A DNA stretch of 64,000 bases from Zunongwangia atlantica 22II14-10F7. GTDB taxonomy: Bacteria; Bacteroidota; Bacteroidia; Flavobacteriales; Flavobacteriaceae. The notes beneath the pieces were generated by a model that had not been told where the DNA came from, did no database searches, and saw only the letters and a program-made list of their open reading frames with translations. The translations under genes and the position numbers were made by a program. Within the stretch, counting starts at the first letter, position 1; the number at the start of each line of letters is the position of its first letter. The stretch lies in the NCBI RefSeq assembly GCF_002094855.1, contig NZ_ARYN01000018.1, positions 1 through 64,000 of the forward strand, written 5' to 3'. This document shows, piece by piece, positions 8,490 to 15,463 of this stretch.

Positions 8490-9740
8490 ATGTTACGAAC
8501 ATTAAAACATAGAACTGGAATCGGCTTGATCATAGCATCATTTTTAATATTGCTGGCATCCTGCGGCTCTTCTAATTCTACTTCAAAAAATAATGAAAAT
8601 CAACAAAAATGGGTGGGGAGTTGGAGTACCGCTCCGCAACTAGTTGAGCCAAGAAATGTGCCACCAGCACCGGGCTTAACAGGAAATACATTGCGGCAAA
8701 TTATTAGTCCGTCTTTAGGAGGAAAAAGCATCCGACTAAAATTCTCTAACGAGTTTAGTGATCGTCCTGTAGAAATGAAATCTGTAGAAATCGCGATAGT
8801 CACAGAGCAACCTTCAATTGATATTTCAACAAAGAAAACTTTGAAATTCGATGGAGAGGAAGGAGTTAGCATGCCGGCAGGTGAAGCGGTGTTTTCAGAC
8901 GCTTTAACTTTCGAATTTAATCCTAGAACAAAGTTGGCGATCACCATTAAATTTGGTGAAACAGCCGAAAAAATTACCGGGCATCCAGGTTCCAGAACCA
9001 CTTCGTATTTAGTGGAAGGAAATCAGGAAATTGCAGAAGAAGATTTTACAAAGGCTGTAACCACAGATCATTGGTATGCAATAAATACCCTTGAAGTAAT
9101 GGCTGTCGAGAATGCTTCGGCAATTGCGATTCTTGGAAACTCTATCACAGATGGGCGTGGCTCTGGAACCAATAAGCAAAATCGCTGGCCAGATATTTTA
9201 GCCGAGAGTTTACTTCAGCATTCAGAAACAAAAAACGTGGGAGTGCTAAACATGGGAATCGGTGGAAATGCTGTGTTAAGAGGTGGTTTAGGACCAACAG
9301 GATTAAATCGTTTTGACCGTGATATTTTAAGCCAAAATGGGGTAAAGTATCTAATCATTATGGAAGGCGTGAATGATCTTGGTGGGACGCCAGATAGCAC
9401 AGCAGCATTTAATGTGGCTAATGGCTTGATCGAAGCCTATAAAACCATGATCGATAAAGCACACGCTAAAGATATAAAGGTGTATGGTGGTACGATCACA
9501 CCTATTGAAAAGTCATTTTATTATAAAGATTATAGAGAAGAAGCGCGCCTAAAGGTGAACGATTGGATAAGAAATAGTGGCGCATTCGATGCGGTGATCG
9601 ACTTTTCGAAATTCCTTGAAAATCCTGATGAGCCAAATGTAATTCATCCAGACCTGCAATCTGGTGATTATTTACATCCTAACGAGAAAGGTTATAAAGT
9701 AATGGGCGAATCTATTGATCTTTCACTTTTCACGAAATAA
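8490..9740 (+). CDS. SGNH/GDSL hydrolase, lipoprotein (carbohydrate esterase-like)
   Basis: A longer reading frame begins at a TTG at 8472, but the ATG at 8490 gives the better signal and is chosen here (416 residues). The signal ends in LLASC, so the protein is a lipoprotein. The N-terminal half (to about residue 200) is a beta-rich accessory region and the C-terminal half is a SGNH domain with GNSITDGRGSG (nucleophile Ser), a GGNAVL block, EGVNDLGG, and the terminal DYLHPNEKG with the catalytic Asp/His. Such proteins deacetylate plant polysaccharides. It sits 10 bases downstream of the epimerase stop by the TTG frame and belongs to the same plus-strand locus. Substrate is unassigned. Confidence 0.85.
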   Translation: MLRTLKHRTGIGLIIASFLILLASCGSSNSTSKNNENQQKWVGSWSTAPQLVEPRNVPPAPGLTGNTLRQIISPSLGGKSIRLKFSNEFSDRPVEMKSVEIAIVTEQPSIDISTKKTLKFDGEEGVSMPAGEAVFSDALTFEFNPRTKLAITIKFGETAEKITGHPGSRTTSYLVEGNQEIAEEDFTKAVTTDHWYAINTLEVMAVENASAIAILGNSITDGRGSGTNKQNRWPDILAESLLQHSETKNVGVLNMGIGGNAVLRGGLGPTGLNRFDRDILSQNGVKYLIIMEGVNDLGGTPDSTAAFNVANGLIEAYKTMIDKAHAKDIKVYGGTITPIEKSFYYKDYREEARLKVNDWIRNSGAFDAVIDFSKFLENPDEPNVIHPDLQSGDYLHPNEKGYKVMGESIDLSLFTK

Positions 9741-9793
9741 AAATTAATTCGAAAACTAAATAAAATCAGATTATATAATTAATAAGCCTAACA

Positions 9794-11518
9794 ATGAACA
9801 GAAAGATATTATTTATTCTGCCATTATTCCTTGCGTTATTTTCCTTTTTAGGGAAAAATAATGGTGAAATCGACGAAACTAAACCAAAAAAAAATGAGCC
9901 CGTATTCTCGAAAGTGGTTTATAATGGTAATGACGATGTTTACAAAGAAAATCCTTTAAAAGAAGGAGAGTTTTACAATCCTATTTTGCAGGGAACTTAC
10001 CCAGATCCTGCGATCACCAGAAAAGAAGACGATTATTATATGGTTTGTTCATCCTTTGCGATGTTTCCTGGAGTGCCTATTTTTCATTCAAAAGATTTAG
10101 TAAACTGGAAGCAAATTGGACACGTGTTAGAAAGAACGTCTCAGTTAGACGTAACCAATGCCGGGATAAGTAGAGGTGTATATGCTCCCGGAATAACCTA
10201 CAACCCAAACAACGATACGTTTTACATGATCACTACGGCAATTACTGCCGGTATGGGGAATATCGTAGTGAAAACAAAAGATCCTATGAAGGGATGGAGC
10301 GATCCTATAAAATTAGATTTTGAAGGGATCGATCCTTCCATCTTTTTTGATGATGATGGATCGGCTTATGTGGTACATAACGATGCTCCAAAAGAAGCAC
10401 TTTACCAGGGACATCGAGTAATTAAAGTGTGGGAATATGATATAGAGAAAGACCAGGTAATTCCTGGTACAGATAAAGTGATCGTAAATGGTGGTGTAGA
10501 TTTGGCCAAGCAACCTATTTGGATCGAAGCTCCTCATATGTATAAAAAAGATGGAAGTTATTATCTAATGTGTGCTGAAGGTGGTACCGGTGGATGGCAT
10601 AGTGAGGTGATCTTTAAAAGTGATTCGCCAAAAGGACCATTTATTCCTTCTGGAAATAACCCAATTTTATCACAACGTCATCTAAATACAAATCGTGAAA
10701 ATAAAGTAGATTGGGCCGGGCATGCCGATTTGGTTAAAGGTCCAGATGATAAGTATTACGGAGTTTTTCTTGCGGTTAGACCCAATGAGGAAAATCGTGT
10801 AAATACAGGTAGAGAAACTTTTATTTTACCGGTAGACTGGTCTGGAGAATTTCCTGTTTTTGAAAACGGATTAGTGCCTTTAGAGCCGAAACTAGAAATG
10901 CCAGAAGGTGTAGAGAATAAAACTACTGAAGAGGGTTATTTTCCTAACGGAAATTTCACTTACGAAGAAGATTTTAGTGCAGATACTTTAGATTATCGCT
11001 GGATAAGCCTTAGAGCACCTCGTGAGAATTTTATCGAAAAAGATAAAAACGGATTAAAACTTAATCCGCTTGAAACCAATATCAACGAATTAGCGCCAAC
11101 TTCGACTTTGTTCTATCGCCAGCAGCATAATAATTTTTCTTTTTCAGCAGAGATGAACTACACTCCAAAATTTGAAAAAGATCTTGCCGGAATTGTTTGT
11201 TTACAGAATGAAAACTTCAATTATGTTTTTGGAGTAACTAAAAAGGATAAGGATTACTATTTGTTGTTACAGCGTACAGAAGATTCAAAAAAGACCATCT
11301 TGGCCAGTAAGAAAATAGATTACAAAGGTGATCTGCAATTAAAAGTAGAAGCAGATGGTGATCAATATAAATTCAGTTTTGCAAAAGAAGGCGAGGACTT
11401 TACCAATCTTGGCGGAACAGTTTCTGGCGACATTTTATCTACAGATGTTGCGGGCGGTTTCACCGGTAGTATGATGGGATTATACGCAACTTCTGGAAAC
11501 AATGCTGTACCCAACTAG
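9794..11518 (+). CDS. GH43-family beta-xylosidase / arabinofuranosidase with C-terminal beta-sandwich
   Basis: The 574-residue secreted protein has an N-terminal hydrophobic signal segment and no clear lipobox Cys. The GH43 propeller (about residues 58-370) carries Asp71 in YPDPAI, Asp180 in GIDPSIF and Glu245 in PIWIEAPHMY, the catalytic triad of the family. A C-terminal beta-sandwich (about 390-570) resembles the GH43 C2 concanavalin-like domain that shapes the active site in bacterial beta-xylosidases. The enzyme probably releases xylose or arabinose from xylo-oligosaccharides in the periplasm. It is the second GH43 in the locus and differs from the one at 4298 in having the extra domain. 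Confidence 0.9.
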   Translation: MNRKILFILPLFLALFSFLGKNNGEIDETKPKKNEPVFSKVVYNGNDDVYKENPLKEGEFYNPILQGTYPDPAITRKEDDYYMVCSSFAMFPGVPIFHSKDLVNWKQIGHVLERTSQLDVTNAGISRGVYAPGITYNPNNDTFYMITTAITAGMGNIVVKTKDPMKGWSDPIKLDFEGIDPSIFFDDDGSAYVVHNDAPKEALYQGHRVIKVWEYDIEKDQVIPGTDKVIVNGGVDLAKQPIWIEAPHMYKKDGSYYLMCAEGGTGGWHSEVIFKSDSPKGPFIPSGNNPILSQRHLNTNRENKVDWAGHADLVKGPDDKYYGVFLAVRPNEENRVNTGRETFILPVDWSGEFPVFENGLVPLEPKLEMPEGVENKTTEEGYFPNGNFTYEEDFSADTLDYRWISLRAPRENFIEKDKNGLKLNPLETNINELAPTSTLFYRQQHNNFSFSAEMNYTPKFEKDLAGIVCLQNENFNYVFGVTKKDKDYYLLLQRTEDSKKTILASKKIDYKGDLQLKVEADGDQYKFSFAKEGEDFTNLGGTVSGDILSTDVAGGFTGSMMGLYATSGNNAVPN

Positions 11519-11603
11519 ATATCAAAAATTAGTATTCGGTTTTAACACACGCCGAATACTAATTTCAATATAAGGTTTACAAATTTCCTAAAAAATAAAA
11601 ATT

Positions 11604-11733
11604 CCTCATAACAAGCCCTTGGTTTCGAGGTTTTTATTGGTGCCGCCAAAGGCTATAATATCCAGAAGCTCGCCATGAAATAAAAAATTTATCTCCAACA
11701 AATGCCTTGTGGGCTTGCCCGAGGTATTTTACT
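11604..11733. repeat. Degenerate dispersed intergenic repeat, copy A
   Basis: From CCGCCAAAGG at 11643 through the block around GGGCTTGCCC to TTTTACT at 11732, this stretch aligns colinearly with 19555-19650. Its outer arms, CCTC...CAAGCCC at 11604-11618 and GGGCTTGCCCGAGG at 11711-11724, are complementary, so the unit can fold into a long imperfect hairpin. It fills the gap between the GH43 and CE15 genes. It resembles a REP-like or decayed non-autonomous mobile element; no coding sequence is present. Confidence 0.6.
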
Positions 11734-11748
11734 CAGAATTTATAAGTT

Positions 11749-13122
11749 ATGAGAAACATAAGATCGATATTCGATGTTTTCGCAGTCCTTTTTTTGCTGC
11801 TAAGTTTTTCTGCAGAAGCACAAGATTACAAAGCATACCAGGATAGTATCAATAAATTGAACTATCAAAACTTTGTTCAAATGAAAAAGCAGTTGGGAAT
11901 TACTGCTGAAAACAGGCCGGGACCTTCCGGGAATCCAGCTTCAGAAAATTCGGCTAATTTCGACGAAAGTAAAGTGAAATCTTACGATCTCCCTGAAGTA
12001 TTGGTGAGTAATAACGGAAAGAAGATCACTACTGCTGAAGACTGGTGGGAAATTCGCAGACCAGAAATTGTGGAAGATTTTGAAACTTCAGTCTATGGTC
12101 GCCTACCAGAAAATATTCCCTCAGTAACATGGAATATTGTTTCAGAAAAGGATACAACCCTATATTCTTATCCTGTAACCGAAATTCTTTTAGAAGGTGT
12201 TGTTGATAATTCGGCTTATCCAGAGATCGAGGTGAAAATCGAACTTTTGGTCGGGATTCCTAAAAGAGCAAAAGAAGCTGTGCCTATGGTGATGGAATTT
12301 GGATTTATAAATTCACCCTTTGAAAGAAGTGCAAGCGAACCGGGTAGCTATTTTGCTTCGGCTTACGAGCCAAAGTGGAAGCAACAGGTATTATCACAAA
12401 ATATAGGTTACGCGATTTTAGTTCCTAATAGTATCCAGGCAGATAATGGTGCAGGATTAACTTCAGGAATTATTGGTTTGGTAAATCATGGGAAACCCAG
12501 AAAGCCCGAGCAATGGGGAGCATTAAGAGCCTGGGGCTGGGGAGCAAGTCGCGCAATGGATTATTTTGAAACCAATCCTAAGATCGATGAAAACCGAATT
12601 GCAGTAGAAGGCGTTTCAAGATACGGGAAAGCAGCCATCGTAAGCATGGCTTTTGATGATCGAATTTCTCTAGGATTTTTTGGCTCTGCTGGAGCAGGCG
12701 GAACTTCTTTACTGCGAAGAAATTTTGGCGAACAGATAGAAAACCTAGCGAGTTCTGGAGAATATCACTGGTTCTGCGGAAATTTCATAAAATATGCCTC
12801 AACGTTAGAAACTGAAGATTTACCGGTAGATTCACATCAATTAGTTGCTTTATGCGCACCGAGACCTGTTTTTATTAGTTCTGGTTCTCATTTAGTTGAA
12901 GGGCAGTGGGTAGATGCAAAAGGAATGTTCTTAGCCGGAGTTCATGCAACACCGGTCTATGAGCTATTGGGTAAAACCGGATTAGAAAGTTTAGAATTTC
13001 CAAAACTGGGAACCGCTTTGGCCGATGGTGAAATCTCTTTTAGGCAGCATGCCGGTGGTCACAGCACAGGTCCAAACTGGAGTACATGGATTGCTTGGGC
13101 AAGCAGATATTGGAACTTTTGA
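11749..13122 (+). CDS. Glucuronoyl esterase-like alpha/beta hydrolase (CE15 family)
   Basis: The 457-residue secreted protein has a signal peptide ending SAEA-Q (about residue 24). The alpha/beta-hydrolase core shows the CE15 nucleophile elbow GVSRYGKAA with Ser290, where the usual motif is GCSRxGK, and a C-terminal catalytic His438 in HAGGHSTGPNW. RAWGWGASRAMDY near 260 and CAPRPVFISSG near 369 are also family landmarks. CE15 enzymes cleave the ester between 4-O-methylglucuronate of xylan and lignin alcohols. This fits the GH115 glucuronidase at 49524 and the uronate pathway. The first residue of the elbow motif is Val instead of Cys. Confidence 0.88.
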   Translation: MRNIRSIFDVFAVLFLLLSFSAEAQDYKAYQDSINKLNYQNFVQMKKQLGITAENRPGPSGNPASENSANFDESKVKSYDLPEVLVSNNGKKITTAEDWWEIRRPEIVEDFETSVYGRLPENIPSVTWNIVSEKDTTLYSYPVTEILLEGVVDNSAYPEIEVKIELLVGIPKRAKEAVPMVMEFGFINSPFERSASEPGSYFASAYEPKWKQQVLSQNIGYAILVPNSIQADNGAGLTSGIIGLVNHGKPRKPEQWGALRAWGWGASRAMDYFETNPKIDENRIAVEGVSRYGKAAIVSMAFDDRISLGFFGSAGAGGTSLLRRNFGEQIENLASSGEYHWFCGNFIKYASTLETEDLPVDSHQLVALCAPRPVFISSGSHLVEGQWVDAKGMFLAGVHATPVYELLGKTGLESLEFPKLGTALADGEISFRQHAGGHSTGPNWSTWIAWASRYWNF

Positions 13123-13193
13123 TGATTAATTTTAGAGCTATAGATGATTTTAGGCTTTTAAAATTATTAACTGATAAAAAACTGATGTATTTA

Positions 13194-13243
13194 TTGAAAA
13201 ATATATAAAATTAGATTATACTTGTAGTCTTAATAACTATTAG
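13194..13243 (+). promoter_or_regulatory. Sugar symporter promoter and xylose-type operator
   Basis: TTG at 13194-13196, a 20-base spacer and TATACTTG at 13217-13224 form a Bacteroidota-type promoter. The half-sites CTTGTAGT (13221-13228) and ACTATTAG (13236-13243) form an imperfect dyad with a 7-base spacer. The same arrangement with identical half-sites but a different spacer precedes the xylulokinase gene at 22721-22770, so both are probably controlled by one regulator responding to xylose. Confidence 0.65.
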
Positions 13244-13247
13244 TGAA

Positions 13248-14864
13248 ATGGAAAACAAAAACTCTTTCAACAATAAGCTTATCATCCTAATCACACTTGT
13301 AGCAAGCCTGGGAGGTTTGCTATTTGGTTACGATACCGCTGTGATCTCTGGAGCAGTTGGGGCGATGAACTCCTTTTTTATTAATCCGCTCGATAACGAT
13401 AACGTTTTAGCTTCCGGAGCAATTATAGAATTTAAAAGTATCATTAGCATCGTATCAATTGGCGTGCTGGTACTATTTGGTTATTTCTTGTTCAAGTTTT
13501 TTAAGAAAGTAACCTCGATAGCCATAATCGTAATATTCCTTTTGATCGCTATCCCGTTATTCAAAATGTATTTCTTAGATCTTCCAGATGTTTTAACCGA
13601 GAACCTTAGAAATTCTATTTTAGGTTTTATGACGAGTAGTGCTCTGGTTGGATGTATTTTAGGTGCATCTTTTGGAGATTTTATAGCAAACTCGGTAGGA
13701 CGTAGAAACGGATTAGTGATTGCTGCTATTCTATTTTTAATCTCTGCTTTAGGATCTGGATACCCAGAAGCTTTTAATGTATTTGGTATCCAAACACTTT
13801 CTTCTTTTATCATTTATAGAATTATTGGAGGAATGGGCGTAGGGGTCGCGAGTATGTTGGCACCGCTTTATATTGCTGAAATGGCGCCGGCTAATATTCG
13901 TGGAAAAATGGTTTCTTTTAATCAGCTGGCTATTGTAACCGGTATGTTGGTAGTGTATTTTGTGAATTACTTTATTGTGCAGGGACAATCTGATGACTGG
14001 ATTACAGAATCGGGTTGGCGTTATATGTTTTTATCTGAAGTAATTCCTGCTTTCTTATTCTTTGTGCTTTTACTTTTTATGCCGAAGACTCCGCGTTTTG
14101 AGGTAATGAAAGGAAATGAAGAAAAAGCCAAGACGATATTAGATAAATTGAATGTAAAATCTTCTTCAGATAGAATTCTGTCTGAAATCAAAAACTCGTT
14201 CAAAACTAAGAAAGCACACTGGTTATTTTACGGGTGGCCGGTGATCATAGTAGGATTATTGCTTTCTGTTTTTCAGCAATTCGTAGGAATTAACGTGGTT
14301 TTATATTACGCTCCAGAAATTTTTAAAGGAATGGGTGTAGATACCAATGCTTCGATGTTGCAAACTATTATTGTCGGGGCTATAAATATGATCTTTACGG
14401 TAATTGCGATTATGACGGTAGATAATTTTGGTCGAAAAAAGCTTTTATTAATTGGTAGCGTAGTGATGGGAATTAGCATGATAGGTTTAGGATTCTCGCT
14501 ATTTTCTGGAGCAGTTGGATTTACCTCTTTATTGTTGATGTTAGTTTATATTGCTGCTTTTGCAGTTTCCTGGGGACCGGTTACCTGGGTATTACTTTCA
14601 GAAATATTCCCAAATTCGATAAAGGGAGTAATGGCTGTTGCCGTTGCCGTGCAGTGGTTAGCGAATCTTGTAATTTCCTGGACTTTCCCAATTATGAATA
14701 ACAATCCTTTCCTGGTAGATACCTTTAATCATGGATTCTCTTACTGGGTTTATGGCGCTTTTGCAGTAATTTCAGCGATATTTGTATGGAAATTCGTACC
14801 AGAAACCAAAGGAAGATCTTTGGAAGATATGGAACAACTTTGGCTTAAAAAGGAACAGGAATAA
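13248..14864 (+). CDS. Sugar:proton symporter, MFS sugar porter family (XylE-like)
   Basis: The 538-residue membrane protein has the sugar porter signatures GGLLFGYDTAVISGA in the first helix, GRRNG near residue 151, a PESP-like PKTPRFEVMKGNEEKA block near 280, QQFVGINVVLYYAPEIF near 345, DNFGRKKLLLIGS near 392, and the C-terminal PETKGRSLEDME. It probably imports xylose or arabinose with protons across the inner membrane. It is longer than E. coli XylE because of an insertion at about residues 46-122, between helix 1 and the usual helix 2, containing two further hydrophobic stretches (about 64-85 and 88-110). Its promoter motif is shared with xylB-xylA. Confidence 0.9.
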   Translation: MENKNSFNNKLIILITLVASLGGLLFGYDTAVISGAVGAMNSFFINPLDNDNVLASGAIIEFKSIISIVSIGVLVLFGYFLFKFFKKVTSIAIIVIFLLIAIPLFKMYFLDLPDVLTENLRNSILGFMTSSALVGCILGASFGDFIANSVGRRNGLVIAAILFLISALGSGYPEAFNVFGIQTLSSFIIYRIIGGMGVGVASMLAPLYIAEMAPANIRGKMVSFNQLAIVTGMLVVYFVNYFIVQGQSDDWITESGWRYMFLSEVIPAFLFFVLLLFMPKTPRFEVMKGNEEKAKTILDKLNVKSSSDRILSEIKNSFKTKKAHWLFYGWPVIIVGLLLSVFQQFVGINVVLYYAPEIFKGMGVDTNASMLQTIIVGAINMIFTVIAIMTVDNFGRKKLLLIGSVVMGISMIGLGFSLFSGAVGFTSLLLMLVYIAAFAVSWGPVTWVLLSEIFPNSIKGVMAVAVAVQWLANLVISWTFPIMNNNPFLVDTFNHGFSYWVYGAFAVISAIFVWKFVPETKGRSLEDMEQLWLKKEQE

Positions 14865-14915
14865 AAATGATACTCTTTTAAAATAGTATCTAAAAATATA
14901 CAATATTGATATTCA

Positions 14916-14957
14916 GGATAGTTTGGTTTAGTAAAACTAAGCTATCCTGTTTTTTTT
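14916..14957 (+). terminator. Intrinsic terminator after the sugar symporter
   Basis: GGATAG (14916-14921) pairs with CTATCC (14942-14947), with further pairing in the loop (TTTGGTTT against AAAACTAA), and is followed by a run of eight T. It ends the symporter transcript and isolates it from the metal locus. Confidence 0.75.
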
Positions 14958-15001
14958 GTTCAAACTCGATAAAACGATTTATTATTTTCTGAAGAAATAG
15001 C

Positions 15002-15031
15002 TTGCAAGCGCATAAATAGTTGCTACATTTG
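15002..15031 (+). promoter_or_regulatory. Strong promoter for the His-rich/TonB receptor operon
   Basis: TTG at 15002-15004, a 19-base spacer and a perfect TAnnTTTG element (TACATTTG, 15024-15031) match the Bacteroidota consensus. The 10-base palindrome GCTTGCAAGC (15000-15009) overlaps the -33 element and may be part of an operator. The downstream ATG at 15038 is only six bases beyond the -7 element, so the transcript should be leaderless or nearly so. Confidence 0.65.
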
Positions 15032-15037
15032 CGTTCA

Positions 15038-15379
15038 ATGAAAAAAATAACTGGATATACAGCTATTCTTACTGCGCTCTTAATTGCATTTGCGTTGGTA
15101 TATCCTTATGTTCATATTTTTGAACATGGTTTTTCTCAGGATTCAATGTCAAAAGACCATACGCACATTGTGCAAATGGATAAGAATATCGTAAAATCTG
15201 GTATGGATTGTAAAATTTGCGATTTCCATTTTTCTGGCTTTGATTCACCAGAGTTCTTTACGTTCGATCTTTTTATCCCGAATAAAGAATCTGTTTATTC
15301 ACTTTCACTATCGCAAACTATCTGGGACTGCCCAGATCCTTATTTTTCTTTACGGGCTCCACCAGCCATCCGTGCTTAA
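15038..15379 (+). CDS. Small membrane-anchored His/Cys protein, first gene of a putative metal-uptake operon
   Basis: A TTG seven codons upstream also opens this frame, but the ATG at 15038 is preferred because it directly precedes the hydrophobic segment (113 residues). Residues 5-24 form one membrane segment or uncleaved signal. The rest is extracytoplasmic with potential metal ligands: HIFEHG, KDHTHIV and MDCKICDFHF (a CxxC followed by His). It ends SLRAPPAIRA. The protein encoded at 17839 has the same layout and a similar FFVRGPPVF end, so the two look like diverged paralogues flanking the TonB receptor. I do not recognise a named family. A role in metal binding or hand-over is inference from residue content and context. 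Confidence 0.7.
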   Translation: MKKITGYTAILTALLIAFALVYPYVHIFEHGFSQDSMSKDHTHIVQMDKNIVKSGMDCKICDFHFSGFDSPEFFTFDLFIPNKESVYSLSLSQTIWDCPDPYFSLRAPPAIRA

Positions 15380-15394
15380 TTAGTGTTTTTTAAC

Positions 15395-15432
15395 GCCTAA
15401 AAACCCATTATGGATCTTTGTAGGTTTTAGGC
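15395..15432 (+). other. Hairpin upstream of the TonB receptor gene
   Basis: GCCTAAAAACC (15395-15405) pairs with GGTTTTAGGC (15423-15432) around a 17-base loop, with one bulged A. It sits between the small-protein stop and the receptor start. It lacks a T run, so it is more likely an mRNA-processing or attenuation element than a terminator. Confidence 0.5.
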
Positions 15433-15463
15433 AATGTTACATTTTTATTTACGGATTCGGTTT

